This document shows, piece after piece, positions 51,544 to 60,834 of a DNA stretch of 64,000 nt. The notes under the pieces are model-generated. The model was given only the letters and a program-made list of their open reading frames with translations, did no database searches and was not told where the DNA came from. The stretch comes from Mangrovihabitans endophyticus (GTDB taxonomy: Bacteria > Actinomycetota > Actinomycetes > Mycobacteriales > Micromonosporaceae). Position 1 is the first letter of the stretch. Every line of letters starts with the position of its first letter. Both the position numbers and the translations under genes were made by a program. Location: the NCBI RefSeq assembly GCF_014646155.1, contig NZ_BMMX01000023.1:1-64000 (forward strand). Reading direction: 5' to 3'.

Positions 51544-52770
51544 ATGACGCCGGAGAGGGATCTCATCGCGGAGATCTACGCCGACGGGTGGAGCCGGATC
51601 GTGGCCATCATGATCCGGCTGACCCGTGACTGGAGCCTGGCCGAGGAATGCACGCAGGACGCCTTCGCGCGGGCGCTGCATACCTGGCCGACGTCCGGCG
51701 TGCCGGACCAGCCGCTGGCCTGGTTGACCACCACCGCGCGACGCCGGGCGATCGACCGGATGCGGCGGGCGGCGACGGAGGCGGCCAAGTTGAAGGAGGT
51801 GGCCGCCGCCGTGGAGCCGCAGCCGCCGCCGTACGTGCGGGACAGTCAGATCCCGGACGAGCGGCTGGAGCTGATGTTCACCTGCTGCCATCCGTCGTTG
51901 AATCTCGACGCCCAGGTGGCGTTGACGCTGCGAAGCCTGGCGGGCATGAGCACGGCGGAGATCGCCCGCGCGTTCCTGGTGCCGGAACGCACCATGGGCC
52001 AGCGGCTGTTCCGCGCCAAGCAGAAGGTGGCGCATGCCGGCATCCCGTTTCGGGTGCCGCCGGCGCACCTGCTGCCGGAACGGCTGCCGGCCGTCCTGCA
52101 CGTGTTGTATCTGCTTTTCAACGCCGGCTACGGCGATCCGCAGAAGACACGGTTGTGCGCCGAGGCCATCCGCCTGGCGCGAGTCCTGACCGCGGCGATG
52201 CCCGACGAGCCGGAAGCGCTGGGCGTGCTGGCGCTGATGCTGCTGCATGACGCCCGGCAGACCACGCGCGTCGACGCGGCCGGTGCATTGGTCCTGCTCG
52301 CCGACCAGGACCGTACACAGTGGAATGCTGCGCAGATCGCGGAGGGCGCCGCGCTGTGCGAGAGGGCGTTGCGTCGACGGCGGGCCGGCCCAATGCAGTT
52401 GCAGGCGGCGATCGCGGCCTGCCATGCGACCGCGCCCACGGCGGCGGACACCGATTGGGCGCAGATCGCCGGCCTCTACGCCCACTTGGCGAGCCTGCAC
52501 CCCGGCCCGGTCGTGGAGCTGAACCGCGCCGTCGCGGTCAGCATGGCGGACGGCCCGGAGGCGGCGCTCCCCCTGATTGAGGCGGTCGCGGCGTCCGGCC
52601 GGCTCGACGACTATCACCTGCTGCACGCCACCCGCGCCGATCTGCTGCGCCGGACCGGGCGCGCGGCGGAGGCGGCGGACAGCTATCGCGCGGCGTTGCG
52701 GCTGGCACCCACCGAGGCGGAGCGGAGTTTCCTGCGCGGGCGGCTCGCCGACCTGCCCCCGCAAAGCTGA
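51544..52770 (+). CDS. ECF42-type extracytoplasmic function sigma factor
   Basis: A 408-residue protein: sigma2 region (RDWSLAEECTQDAFARAL, WLTTTARRRAIDRMR), sigma4 region (TLRSLAGMSTAEIARAFLV, RLFRAKQKV) and a long C-terminal DUF6596/TPR-like extension (LPAVLHVLYLLFNAGY, ELNRAVAVSM, LLRRTGRAAEAADSYRAAL). This extension replaces an anti-sigma factor and is known to control activity in ECF42. With the YCII gene upstream it should direct an operon including itself. ATG 51544 is used. The last codons fall in a 21-bp tandem repeat that continues past the stop. Confidence 0.9.
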   Translation: MTPERDLIAEIYADGWSRIVAIMIRLTRDWSLAEECTQDAFARALHTWPTSGVPDQPLAWLTTTARRRAIDRMRRAATEAAKLKEVAAAVEPQPPPYVRDSQIPDERLELMFTCCHPSLNLDAQVALTLRSLAGMSTAEIARAFLVPERTMGQRLFRAKQKVAHAGIPFRVPPAHLLPERLPAVLHVLYLLFNAGYGDPQKTRLCAEAIRLARVLTAAMPDEPEALGVLALMLLHDARQTTRVDAAGALVLLADQDRTQWNAAQIAEGAALCERALRRRRAGPMQLQAAIAACHATAPTAADTDWAQIAGLYAHLASLHPGPVVELNRAVAVSMADGPEAALPLIEAVAASGRLDDYHLLHATRADLLRRTGRAAEAADSYRAALRLAPTEAERSFLRGRLADLPPQS

Positions 52771-52815
52771 TCACTGCCCCCGCAAAGCTGATCACTGCCC
52801 CCGCAACGCTGATCG
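52757..52815. repeat. 21-bp tandem repeat across the end of the sigma factor gene
   Basis: CCCCCGCAAAGCTGATCACTG occurs 2.8 times; the first copy contains the stop codon of the ECF42 gene and the later copies are downstream. Confidence 0.85.
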
Positions 52816-52967
52816 CGGTGTGCCACAAGCGTTTTTCGATGAATCAACACTGTGGACAAGGTGAACTCTGCACAAACTGTCCACAGTGGAACCATGAGTG
52901 GCGCAGGGATGGTAGGTGTTTACGGGTGCCGCGGGTTTCCGTGGCGTCGGCATGACGGGGGGTGACC

Positions 52968-54503
52968 ATGTCTGTGTTTTCGCGCGGTGAAACGCCGACC
53001 GCCGGCGAAACGCCCAGTGCGGGCGAAACGCCCGGTGCGGGCGGCGCGGTGGGAGTCTCGCTTCCCGTCGCGGTCCTCATGGCCGCCGTGGCGGCCGGGA
53101 TCGTGGCCCAGGGCGGCTACTACCCGCCGGGCCGGATGCTGGTCACCGCACTGACGTTCGTCGCGGCGATCGCCGCATGGTTCAGCACCGGCCGCCGCAG
53201 CACCGCCTCCCGCAGCACCGCCTCCCGCAGCACCGCCTCCCGCAGCACCGGCCGCCGCATCACCGCCTCCCGCAGCACCGCCTCCCGCAGCGTCACCGCC
53301 CCGGCGGCGAGCCTCGCTCTCCCGACCGCCGCCGGCGCCCTCGCGCTCTGGGCACTCATCCGCGGCTTCGCGGCCGCCAGCCCGGCCCTCGCGGTGGCCG
53401 CCGCGGCCACGCTGGCCTGCATGGTGGCGGGCGTCGCGTTGCTGCGGCGCACCAGCCCCGCCGAACGAGTCACGGTGACCGACACCATGATCGCCATCGG
53501 CGCCCTGGTGGCGGCCACCGCCTGGATCGGTGTCGCATGGCGGGTGCCACGTCTGGCGGTGCTGGTCGAGGGGCGCCTGTGGCGAGGGGCGTCGACACTG
53601 ACCTATCCCAACGCGGCAGCCGCGCTGCTGGCGGCCACCGCCCTGCTCGCGATCGCGCTCACCGTGACCAGCCCGCGGTCACCGGTGCGGCTCGCCGCGA
53701 GCTACCTGATCCTCGTCGGGGTCGGCGCGGCGCTGAGCCGCGCCGGCATCCTCGCCCTGGTCGCCGGCCTGCTGCTGATCGCCGCGCGCAGCGGCGTGCG
53801 CGCGACGACGCGGGCCGGCCTGCCACCCCTGGCCGGTGCGGGCGTCGCGGTCGCCGCCCTCGTCCCCTCGATGCCCGTCGGCTCCCCACCGCATCCGCTG
53901 CTGAGTCTGGCCGGTCTGATCGTCGGCCTGGTGATCGCGGTGGGAGTGCCCCGGCTGCCGTCCCGAGCCGGGCTCGCGGTCCTCCTCGGCTTGGTGGCCG
54001 CGGGCGGGCTCGCCGTCGCGGTCGTGGGGAACGCGGACGCCGTGCACCGGGTCCTCGACAGCCGCGGCACCGTCGCCTCGTCCGGCCGCAGCTTCGGCGC
54101 GCGCGCCGCGCTGGACGTGATCGCCGGGCACCCGGTGGCCGGGACCGGAATCGGGCGCGCGTTTCTGCTGTGGCGCGAGCCCGGCGGCAACGCCCGCGTC
54201 GCGCACCTGGTGCACAACGAATATCTCCAGGTCGTGGTCGACCTCGGCCTGATCGGCGCGGTGCTGCTCGCCGGCCTGCTTGCCGCGATCGTGCTCGTGA
54301 TTCGGCGTGGACGTGCCTGCGGCGCGCCGGCGCAGGTGCGCACCGGCGCCATCGCCGCGCTCGTGGCGCTCGCCGTGCACAGCGGCTTCGACTTCCTGTG
54401 GCACCTGGCGGTGATACCGCTCGTCGCCGGTCTGCTCGTCGGCCTGACCGCGGCGGCCACGGGAGACAAAGAAACAACCCTACCGAGGAAAGGACACAGA
54501 TGA
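52968..54503 (+). CDS. O-antigen ligase/polymerase-like membrane protein
   Basis: A 511-residue multi-pass membrane protein with about 11 hydrophobic helices. In the second half it has the Wzy_C/O-antigen ligase pattern: LTYPNAAAALLAATALL, LSRAGILALVAGLLLIA, FGARAALDVIAGHPVAGTGIG, and a periplasmic-loop HNEYLQVVVDLGLIGAVL. Such proteins polymerise or ligate lipid-linked glycans outside the membrane. Residues about 75-105 are a RSTAS repeat from a 15-bp tandem unit (53190-53290). ATG 52968 follows GGGGGGTGACC. The stop overlaps the next start (ATGA). Confidence 0.8.
   Translation: MSVFSRGETPTAGETPSAGETPGAGGAVGVSLPVAVLMAAVAAGIVAQGGYYPPGRMLVTALTFVAAIAAWFSTGRRSTASRSTASRSTASRSTGRRITASRSTASRSVTAPAASLALPTAAGALALWALIRGFAAASPALAVAAAATLACMVAGVALLRRTSPAERVTVTDTMIAIGALVAATAWIGVAWRVPRLAVLVEGRLWRGASTLTYPNAAAALLAATALLAIALTVTSPRSPVRLAASYLILVGVGAALSRAGILALVAGLLLIAARSGVRATTRAGLPPLAGAGVAVAALVPSMPVGSPPHPLLSLAGLIVGLVIAVGVPRLPSRAGLAVLLGLVAAGGLAVAVVGNADAVHRVLDSRGTVASSGRSFGARAALDVIAGHPVAGTGIGRAFLLWREPGGNARVAHLVHNEYLQVVVDLGLIGAVLLAGLLAAIVLVIRRGRACGAPAQVRTGAIAALVALAVHSGFDFLWHLAVIPLVAGLLVGLTAAATGDKETTLPRKGHR
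53190..53290. repeat. In-frame 15-bp tandem repeat in the ligase-like gene
   Basis: About seven copies of CGCAGCACCGCCTCC (some with GGC for GCC) encode an Arg-Ser-Thr-Ala-Ser array in a loop after the second transmembrane helix. Confidence 0.85.
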
Positions 54504-54946
54504 GACGAGGGAAATGGACCGTTCCGGCAGTGGCCGCAGCAGCGGTCTCCGTCGGGGCGGCCCTGGCGTTCGCCGTGCCGGCCAGCGCCGGAGTCAACCT
54601 GCAGTCGGAATCGGATGCGACGGCGGCGGTGAAGCTCGGCGCGAACGCCCGGCTCGATGCGAAGGGCGCGGTGGTCTTCGCACCGGTCTATCTCACCTGC
54701 ACGCCGGGGTCGGACAGCTATCTGCAGGTCAGCGTGACCCAGGCGGTGGGAAACGACATCGCCAGCGGCAGCCGGTACAGGGAAATCGACGACTGCACCG
54801 GTGAGCGTCAGAAGATTCAGGTATCGGTCACCCCGACAAACCATCCGTTCCAGCGCGGCGTCGCCTTCGGGGAGGCGATGCTCACCGTCTGCGACTACCG
54901 CGGTTGCACCAGCCCGTACGACGAACACACCATCAGGATTCGATAA
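54500..54946 (+). CDS. Small secreted protein coupled to the ligase-like gene
   Basis: A 148-residue exported protein: signal peptide (residues 1-30, ending VPASAG), then a beta-rich domain with four Cys (YLTCTPGSD, IDDCTGE, TVCDYRGCTS), likely two disulfides. I do not recognise the family. ATG 54500 overlaps the ligase-like stop (ATGA), implying a shared function, for instance at the glycan surface. A strong terminator follows. Confidence 0.7.
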   Translation: MRRGKWTVPAVAAAAVSVGAALAFAVPASAGVNLQSESDATAAVKLGANARLDAKGAVVFAPVYLTCTPGSDSYLQVSVTQAVGNDIASGSRYREIDDCTGERQKIQVSVTPTNHPFQRGVAFGEAMLTVCDYRGCTSPYDEHTIRIR

Positions 54947-54967
54947 CGCCGAGATTCGATAACGCCT

Positions 54968-55009
54968 GCCGGTGCTTCGGGTCCCGCAACCGGGTCCCGA
55001 AGCACCGGC
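54968..55009. terminator. Bidirectional terminator
   Basis: A perfect 14-bp stem GCCGGTGCTTCGGG / CCCGAAGCACCGGC (54968-54981 and 54996-55009) with a 14-base loop. It sits between the convergent secreted-protein gene and the M1 peptidase gene and can serve both. Confidence 0.8.
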
Positions 55010-55014
55010 GGTCG

Positions 55015-56559
55015 TCAGCGCAGCGCCGGTGCCGACAGCACGGCCGCGGCGGGAGCGGGGGCGGGGGCCGGCGCGGTCACCGTCCAGTCGGGGTGACCCG
55101 GCATCGGCGGGGTGGTGCTGCCGTACAGCCACGCCCGCAGGAACGAGCGCAGATCCCGGTGCGCCACCACGGAAGCCAGCGCGATGAAATCGTCCGTGCT
55201 CGCCGACTTGCCCTGGTAAAGCCGCACCCAGGCGCGTTCCACCTGCTGGAACCGCTCGGCGCCGATCTTCTGCTGCAGGGCGTACAGCACCAGCGCCCCA
55301 CCGTCGTACACGTTGGGGTTGAAGACGTCCCAGATCGAGTCGGACCGGGCCGGGGCGGCGACCGGGCCGTACCGGGCGCGGTACTGGTCACCACGGGCGT
55401 AGACGGCCTTGAAGTAGCTTTCCAGGTCCGCAGAGCGGGTGTATTGCTGGAAGACGCCGGTCTCCTGCGCGTACTGCAATTCGTACCACGTGGCGTGGCC
55501 CTCGTTCTGCCAGACGTCGCTCCACGTCCACGGCGCGACGCTGTCGCCGAACCACTGGTGCGCCAACTCGTGCGCCATGATCGGGTCGAGGATGAACGCG
55601 GGGGCACCGAACAGCCCGGTGTCGTACAGCGACAACGACTGCGTCTCCAACGCGAACCCGAGGTCGGCGTCGATGACCAGGGAGCCGTACGCCTCGAACG
55701 GGTACGGGCCGACCTTGTCCGCCATCCACGCGACCTGGGAACGCTCCACGTCCGCGGCGGGCAGCAGGGAATCCGCGAGCCGGCGCGGCACCACGTCGCG
55801 GATCGGCACGCCGTTCACCGACGGCCGGCGATGCACCACGAAATCACCCACCGCGACCTGCACCAGCTCGCTGGCCATCGGCTGGGTTTCCCGGTACGTC
55901 CAACTGGTGTGACCGCCACGGGTGCGCCGACACACGTACGCGCCGTTGGCGGTGGCCGTCCATCCGACCGGCGCGGTCAGCGTGATGGTGTAGGTCGCCT
56001 TGTCCCGCGGGTGGTCGTTGCTGGGGAACAGCAGGTGCGCCGTGTTCGGCTGGGCGGCCAGCACCGTGCCGTCCTGCGTGGTGACGAAGCCGACCGGCGA
56101 GTCGGCGTCGGCCGGGATCGGCGTCGCGGTGAAGCCGGTGACCCGGACCGTGAAGCGCTTGCCCTTGGCAAGGTGGCGCCGCGGGGTGACGATCAGCTCG
56201 TCCCCGTCGCGGCGGAACGCGGCGCGCCGCCCGTCCACCGTGACGCCGCGCAGCGCATCGCCACCGAAGTCGAGGTCGAACCGGGACAGACTCTGCGTCG
56301 CGACCGCCGTGATCGTCACGTCGCCGGTGACCGTCTGCCGCGGGTCCTTGCGCGGGTAGGTGAGGTGCACATCGTAATGACGCACGTCGTAGCCACCGTT
56401 GCCGAGCAACGGATAGAGCCTGTCCCCGAGACCGGCCGAGCCGGGTGTGGCACGCCCCCCGGCACCGTATGCCGGAGCGACCGCCCCGGTGATGCCGATG
56501 AGCGCGGCGACGCCGAGCACCACCGCGCGGGAGAGGCGTTTACCTATGTAAGCCGTCAT
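55015..56559 (-). CDS. Secreted M1 family aminopeptidase
   Basis: A 514-residue exported zinc metallopeptidase: signal peptide (about residues 10-32), a beta-rich N-terminal domain, then the M1 catalytic domain with HELAHQWFGD (zinc ligands His330 and His334, general base Glu331) and the third ligand Glu353 in WQNEGHATW. The exopeptidase motif is GFALETQ rather than GAMEN, a variant seen in actinobacterial secreted M1 proteins. It lacks the large C-terminal helical domain of ERAP-type enzymes. It ends in an Ala/Pro tail. ATG 56559 is used; the upstream open part is not protein-like. Confidence 0.88.
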   Translation of the reverse strand: MTAYIGKRLSRAVVLGVAALIGITGAVAPAYGAGGRATPGSAGLGDRLYPLLGNGGYDVRHYDVHLTYPRKDPRQTVTGDVTITAVATQSLSRFDLDFGGDALRGVTVDGRRAAFRRDGDELIVTPRRHLAKGKRFTVRVTGFTATPIPADADSPVGFVTTQDGTVLAAQPNTAHLLFPSNDHPRDKATYTITLTAPVGWTATANGAYVCRRTRGGHTSWTYRETQPMASELVQVAVGDFVVHRRPSVNGVPIRDVVPRRLADSLLPAADVERSQVAWMADKVGPYPFEAYGSLVIDADLGFALETQSLSLYDTGLFGAPAFILDPIMAHELAHQWFGDSVAPWTWSDVWQNEGHATWYELQYAQETGVFQQYTRSADLESYFKAVYARGDQYRARYGPVAAPARSDSIWDVFNPNVYDGGALVLYALQQKIGAERFQQVERAWVRLYQGKSASTDDFIALASVVAHRDLRSFLRAWLYGSTTPPMPGHPDWTVTAPAPAPAPAAAVLSAPALR

Positions 56560-56740
56560 GGTCGCTGACGCTACGCGGCCCCCGGTGGCTGCAACATTGA
56601 TTTGCATCGCATCGTGATGTGTCCATCGAGCACCCGCGCGGCGGAACCGGGCATCGGGAGCAATTTCGGCGAGCGTCGGCGCCACCCGCCCTGTTGGTGC
56701 GACAGTCGGCCTATCGGCGTTCTCTGATGGTGGTGAATCC

Positions 56741-58726
56741 ATGGCTACGACGACTGTTCACCGCGTCGGCACGGCGCTCGCGACATCCGGCCTGGTGATC
56801 GCCGCCGTCGTGCTGGCCGGCTGGTCCGCACCGGTCCGCGTGCTGGTGCAGGTGGTGCCCGGGGCGCCAATGATGACCCCGTTGACGGCGGTGCTGTTGA
56901 TGCTGCTGGGGACGGCGGTGCTGCTGCGTGCCCGGCCCGTGACCCGGCGGGTCGCGCAGCGCTGCGGCGTCGGCCTCGGGTTGCTGGTGTCCGCGGGCGC
57001 CGTGGTGGTGCTGTTCGGCTATCTCAGCAGCCTGCCGATCGGCATCGACCGGCTGCTGTTCGTCACCCAGACGCAGGAGGTGCGTGGGACCGGCCGGTCG
57101 TCACCGCACACCGCCATCGCCCTGCTCTGCTTCGGTCTGACGGTCGCGCTGCTCGACGTGCGCCCGCCGCGGTTCCGGCCGGCGACACCCCTGTTCGTCG
57201 CGGGCGTCACGGTGTCGTTGACCGGTCTGCTCGGGTACGCGTACGGCGTCGCCTATCTGCACAGCCTCGACCGGGTCACCGGCATGGCCGTACACACCGC
57301 GTTGTGCCTGCTGTTGCTGGCCGGCGGGATCAGCGCCGCACGCCCGGACCGCGGCGTCGCGCAGATGCTGACCAGCCACGGGCCGGGCCGGGTGCTGGCC
57401 CGGCGGCTGGGGCCGGTGATGCTCCTGGTGCCGTTCCTGGCCGGCGTGCTGAGCAGCGGAACCAACCGGATCGCCGGCGCGGTGCCGCAGTTCCTGATCA
57501 CGCTGGTGATCATCGGATGTGTGCTGGTGCTGATGGCGGCGGTCGGGCACGTCACCACCACGGTCGACGCCGCCGACCGGCGCCTGCGCGACCAGCAGGC
57601 GTTCACCAACACCCTTCTGCATTCGCTTCACAGCGGCGTCGTCGTCCTCGACCCGCAGGCACGGGTGATCGACGTCAATCCGCGCTGGTGCGAACTGGCC
57701 GGGCGACCGGCCGACGCGATGCTCGGCGCCCGGCCGCCGTTCCCCTGGTGGCCGGGCGACCGGGCGACGGACCTGGGCCGGCACCTGGCCGGAACCATGC
57801 GCGGGGACGTTCCGGTGCGGACCGAACAGTGCCTGGCGCGCCCCGACGGCAGCACCGTCACCGTGCTCGCCACCATCGCCCCGGCCCGGAACGCGGACGG
57901 CACCACGCTGGCATGGGTGTGCACGCACACCGACATCACCGAACTCAAGCGGGTCGAGGCGGCGCTGCGGACACACACCGACGAGCTGGAACGGGCCAAC
58001 CACGAACTGGCCGACAGCAACCAGCTCAAGACCGACCTGATGGCGATGCTCACCCATGAGATCGCGCAGCCGCTGAGCAGCATCGTCGGCAGCGCCGAGC
58101 TGCTCGCCGACACGTCGTCGCCGGAGGCCGACACCCCGGCACTGGCCCGCCGCATCGGCGCGGCGGGACACCGGCTGACCCGGATGGTCTCGGACATGTT
58201 GCTGATGTTCCGGCTGGAGACCCACGCGGCCACCGCCCGGCCGCAGCCGGTCGACGTCGGCGAGCTGGTCACCACGCTCGTCGCCGACCTCGCGCCCGCC
58301 GACGACCTGCGCCACGAGTTCGACGTCGGCCTGCACGCGTACGCCGATCCGGACCACCTGCGGCAGATCCTGACCAACCTGGTCACCAACGCCCGCAAGT
58401 ACGGCCAGCCACCGGTGGTCATCCGGGCGCAGCGGATCGGCAACCACGTCCGCTTCACGGTGCGTGATCACGGATCCGGTGTGCCGGACGAGTTCGTCCC
58501 GCACCTGTTCAGCCGGTTCACCCGGTCCGAGACGATGGCCGCGGCGCCGGGCATCGGCCTCGGGCTGTACATCACCCAGCAACTGGCGCAGGCCAACGGC
58601 GCCACCATCGTCTATCGGCACGCCACGCCGCACGGCGCCGAGTTCGTCCTCGACATACCCGCGGCTCAGATCCCGGCGTTCTCCCGGGAGGCCGGCGGGC
58701 GCTCCGGGGTGATGTCGCCGGGTTGA
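56741..58726 (+). CDS. Orphan membrane sensor histidine kinase with PAS domain
   Basis: A 661-residue kinase. About eight transmembrane helices fill residues 12-270. A PAS domain follows (about 285-400, VVVLDPQARVIDVNPRWCELAG), then a short coiled coil and the HisKA H box MLTHEIAQPLSS (His439), the N box NLVTNARKYGQ, G1 VRDHGSGVP and G2 GIGLGLYITQQLA. No response regulator gene is adjacent, so its partner is elsewhere. ATG 56741 is used with a GGTGG site. The last 61 bp overlap, tail to tail, the NYN gene on the other strand. Confidence 0.88.
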   Translation: MATTTVHRVGTALATSGLVIAAVVLAGWSAPVRVLVQVVPGAPMMTPLTAVLLMLLGTAVLLRARPVTRRVAQRCGVGLGLLVSAGAVVVLFGYLSSLPIGIDRLLFVTQTQEVRGTGRSSPHTAIALLCFGLTVALLDVRPPRFRPATPLFVAGVTVSLTGLLGYAYGVAYLHSLDRVTGMAVHTALCLLLLAGGISAARPDRGVAQMLTSHGPGRVLARRLGPVMLLVPFLAGVLSSGTNRIAGAVPQFLITLVIIGCVLVLMAAVGHVTTTVDAADRRLRDQQAFTNTLLHSLHSGVVVLDPQARVIDVNPRWCELAGRPADAMLGARPPFPWWPGDRATDLGRHLAGTMRGDVPVRTEQCLARPDGSTVTVLATIAPARNADGTTLAWVCTHTDITELKRVEAALRTHTDELERANHELADSNQLKTDLMAMLTHEIAQPLSSIVGSAELLADTSSPEADTPALARRIGAAGHRLTRMVSDMLLMFRLETHAATARPQPVDVGELVTTLVADLAPADDLRHEFDVGLHAYADPDHLRQILTNLVTNARKYGQPPVVIRAQRIGNHVRFTVRDHGSGVPDEFVPHLFSRFTRSETMAAAPGIGLGLYITQQLAQANGATIVYRHATPHGAEFVLDIPAAQIPAFSREAGGRSGVMSPG

Positions 58727-60003
58727 GGCGGCGAGGCCACCGCCAGCCACTCCCGCACGACGGCGACGTCCGCCTCGGACAGGCCCAGGTCGGCCGCGTC
58801 CGCGCGGCCGAGCACATTGTCGAGGAATGCCGCCCCGATCTCCGCGGCCGACGGCGGCGGTTGCCGGTACAGCGGACAGCCACCGTACGCGGCGCCGCGG
58901 GTCACCAGCGCGATCGTGTTGCGCCGCACCTCGACGTCGCGAGCGACCAGTTCGTCCCGCGACCACCGGGTGGCCTCGGTGAGGTTGAAGCGGTGCGTCT
59001 CGGCGTAATCGGCAAGCACCTGATAGATCGCCGCCCAGGTGGACGTCTCCAGGCGCGGCAGGCCGAGCAGCCGGCACAGTTGATCGACCGGCTCCGGGAC
59101 GGCCACCCCGCCGGGCGTCGCCGAAGCGGTCGCCGCCGGAGGCGCCGGATGCCGGCCGTCGTGCCACAGGTAGTGCTGGGAGAAACGCGCCTCGGGCAGT
59201 TGCAGACCCTCCAGCGCCTTGACGAAACCGCCGTGCCCGAACCAACTGGTGGTGTCCACCGCCCCACCGAGCAGCCGGCGCACCTCGTGGGCGAGCGAGG
59301 CCAGGTTGAGCGGCTCACCGGCATCGGTGTACCGGTCGGTGACGATGCTCCGGAACCGCTCGTACGCCTGATCCGCGCCACCGTCCGATGCGGCGTCCGC
59401 CATCGCAGGGCCGGACGGCCCGTCGCCCAGCGGCTCGTCCTCGTCGGCGTCGACCGGTTCGCCCTGCACCAGTTCGAGAAGCTGCTCGCTGCCGATCAAC
59501 CGGTCCGCCACAGCGGTGAACGCCTCCGCGGCATCCAGCGGCGACACCACCGTGGTGCGCCGATCCGCGCGGCGCAACCGCTGCAGCAGCGGCGTCATGT
59601 CCGAGTCACCGGAACCGATGACGAATTCGTCGTACACACCCTCGCCCAGCGCCTCCAGCGCATCCACCACGATGCGGATGTCCGCGGCGTTCTTGGTGTG
59701 TGTCAGCCGGGGACAGTCGACCACCTCGAACCCGGCCCGCGTGAACGACGACCGGAACCGGTAGAACTGCAGCCGGGGCATGGACGCCGCGGGGTCCGGA
59801 TGCGGCACCCACCCGGCCGGGTTCATGTAGCAGCGCAGCACCAGCCAGCGGCGTGGCCCGTCAACCGTCAGCGACGTGGCCAGCCGCGCCGCCCAAACGC
59901 CAGGGTCTTCGGCGAATTGCATCGCGACGTCCGGGTCCTGCTTGAGGAGTCCGGTGAAGACGTTGTCAAAGTCCAGATAGAGCGCGGCACGAACCCGGTG
60001 CAT
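58666..60003 (-). CDS. NYN-domain protein (second) with LOTUS-like segment
   Basis: A 445-residue protein. The N-terminal NYN/PIN-like domain has its acidic residues in ALYLDFDNVF, KNAADIRIVVDAL and IGSGDSDMTPLLQ. An acidic linker (about 200-235) is followed by a segment resembling one LOTUS/OST-HTH domain (AHEVRRLLGGAVDTTSWFGH, FVKALEGLQL) and a helical C-terminal region with YAETHRFNLTEATRWS. It probably binds and may cut RNA. ATG 60003 follows a TACGTT -10-like box, suggesting a leaderless mRNA. It differs from the NYN protein at 31415-32623 beyond the nuclease core. Confidence 0.8.
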   Translation of the reverse strand: MHRVRAALYLDFDNVFTGLLKQDPDVAMQFAEDPGVWAARLATSLTVDGPRRWLVLRCYMNPAGWVPHPDPAASMPRLQFYRFRSSFTRAGFEVVDCPRLTHTKNAADIRIVVDALEALGEGVYDEFVIGSGDSDMTPLLQRLRRADRRTTVVSPLDAAEAFTAVADRLIGSEQLLELVQGEPVDADEDEPLGDGPSGPAMADAASDGGADQAYERFRSIVTDRYTDAGEPLNLASLAHEVRRLLGGAVDTTSWFGHGGFVKALEGLQLPEARFSQHYLWHDGRHPAPPAATASATPGGVAVPEPVDQLCRLLGLPRLETSTWAAIYQVLADYAETHRFNLTEATRWSRDELVARDVEVRRNTIALVTRGAAYGGCPLYRQPPPSAAEIGAAFLDNVLGRADAADLGLSEADVAVVREWLAVASPPQPGDITPERPPASRENAGI

Positions 60004-60085
60004 GGACCGAACGTACCCGCACCCCCCGACAGGGGTGATCATTTGGTCGTGGTGTTTCGGGCGCGCGGCCGACGAGGATGACGTG

Positions 60086-60826
60086 ATGCGGACGATCACC
60101 GTGCTCGGAAGCTGCGGGGCCTTCCCCGAGCCGGACCGGGCGTGCAGCGGTTTCCTGATCGAGTGGGACGGCTTCCGATTGGTTCTCGATCTCGGGTACG
60201 GCACACTGCCCCGCCTGCTGAATCACCGTCGCGATGGTGCGGTGGACGCGGTCGTGGTCACCCACGAGCATCCCGACCACTGCATCGATCTGCACGGCCT
60301 GTTCCGGCTGCACCGGTACGGCGGAGCGGGCGGCGACCGGATTCCGCTGTTCTGCCCGCCGGGCGTGCTGGACCGGCTGGCCGGTCTGGAACCCGACATG
60401 GATCTGGGCGACGTCTTCCAGCACCGGCACCTGCCGGGCGTTCACCGGATCGGGCCATTCGAGCTGCACGGCATCCCGCTGCCGCATCATGTGCCGAATG
60501 CGGGCGTACGGTTGACGGCTCAGCGCACCGTCCTGGCGTACACCGGAGACACCGGTCCGGACCCGGCCCTGGCGACGCTGGGCCGCGACGCGGACTTGTT
60601 CATCGTGGAGTGCACCGACCGGCCCGGCGAGGCGGAACAGCCGCACCGGAACCTGATGACGGCCGAGGAGGCGGGGCTTTGGGCGGCACGCGCGCGGGCG
60701 CGGCGGCTGATGCTGACTCACTTCTGGCCGGGCAACGACCGGCGGGACGCGGTGCGACGGGCGCGACAGTCGTTCGACGGCCCAGTGCTCACCGCCGAGG
60801 AGGGCACGACGACCCCGTTGGCGTGA
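60086..60826 (+). CDS. MBL-fold metallohydrolase
   Basis: A 246-residue metallo-beta-lactamase fold protein of the RNase Z/ElaC-like branch: TVLGSCGAFP, metal motif THEHPDHCIDLHG (HxHxDH), PLPHHVPN, YTGDTGPD (metal Asp) and LTHFWPGND (final His). It could be a phosphodiesterase or an arylsulfatase-like hydrolase; the substrate is unknown. ATG 60086 is used with a GAGGA site. Divergent from the NYN gene by 82 bp. Confidence 0.85.
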   Translation: MRTITVLGSCGAFPEPDRACSGFLIEWDGFRLVLDLGYGTLPRLLNHRRDGAVDAVVVTHEHPDHCIDLHGLFRLHRYGGAGGDRIPLFCPPGVLDRLAGLEPDMDLGDVFQHRHLPGVHRIGPFELHGIPLPHHVPNAGVRLTAQRTVLAYTGDTGPDPALATLGRDADLFIVECTDRPGEAEQPHRNLMTAEEAGLWAARARARRLMLTHFWPGNDRRDAVRRARQSFDGPVLTAEEGTTTPLA

Positions 60827-60834
60827 CGGCGCGA

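Noticed and set aside
57101..59245. Long minus-strand frame across the histidine kinase
   Set aside because: Low-complexity Gly/Arg sequence without ribosome-binding site; crosses two convincing genes.
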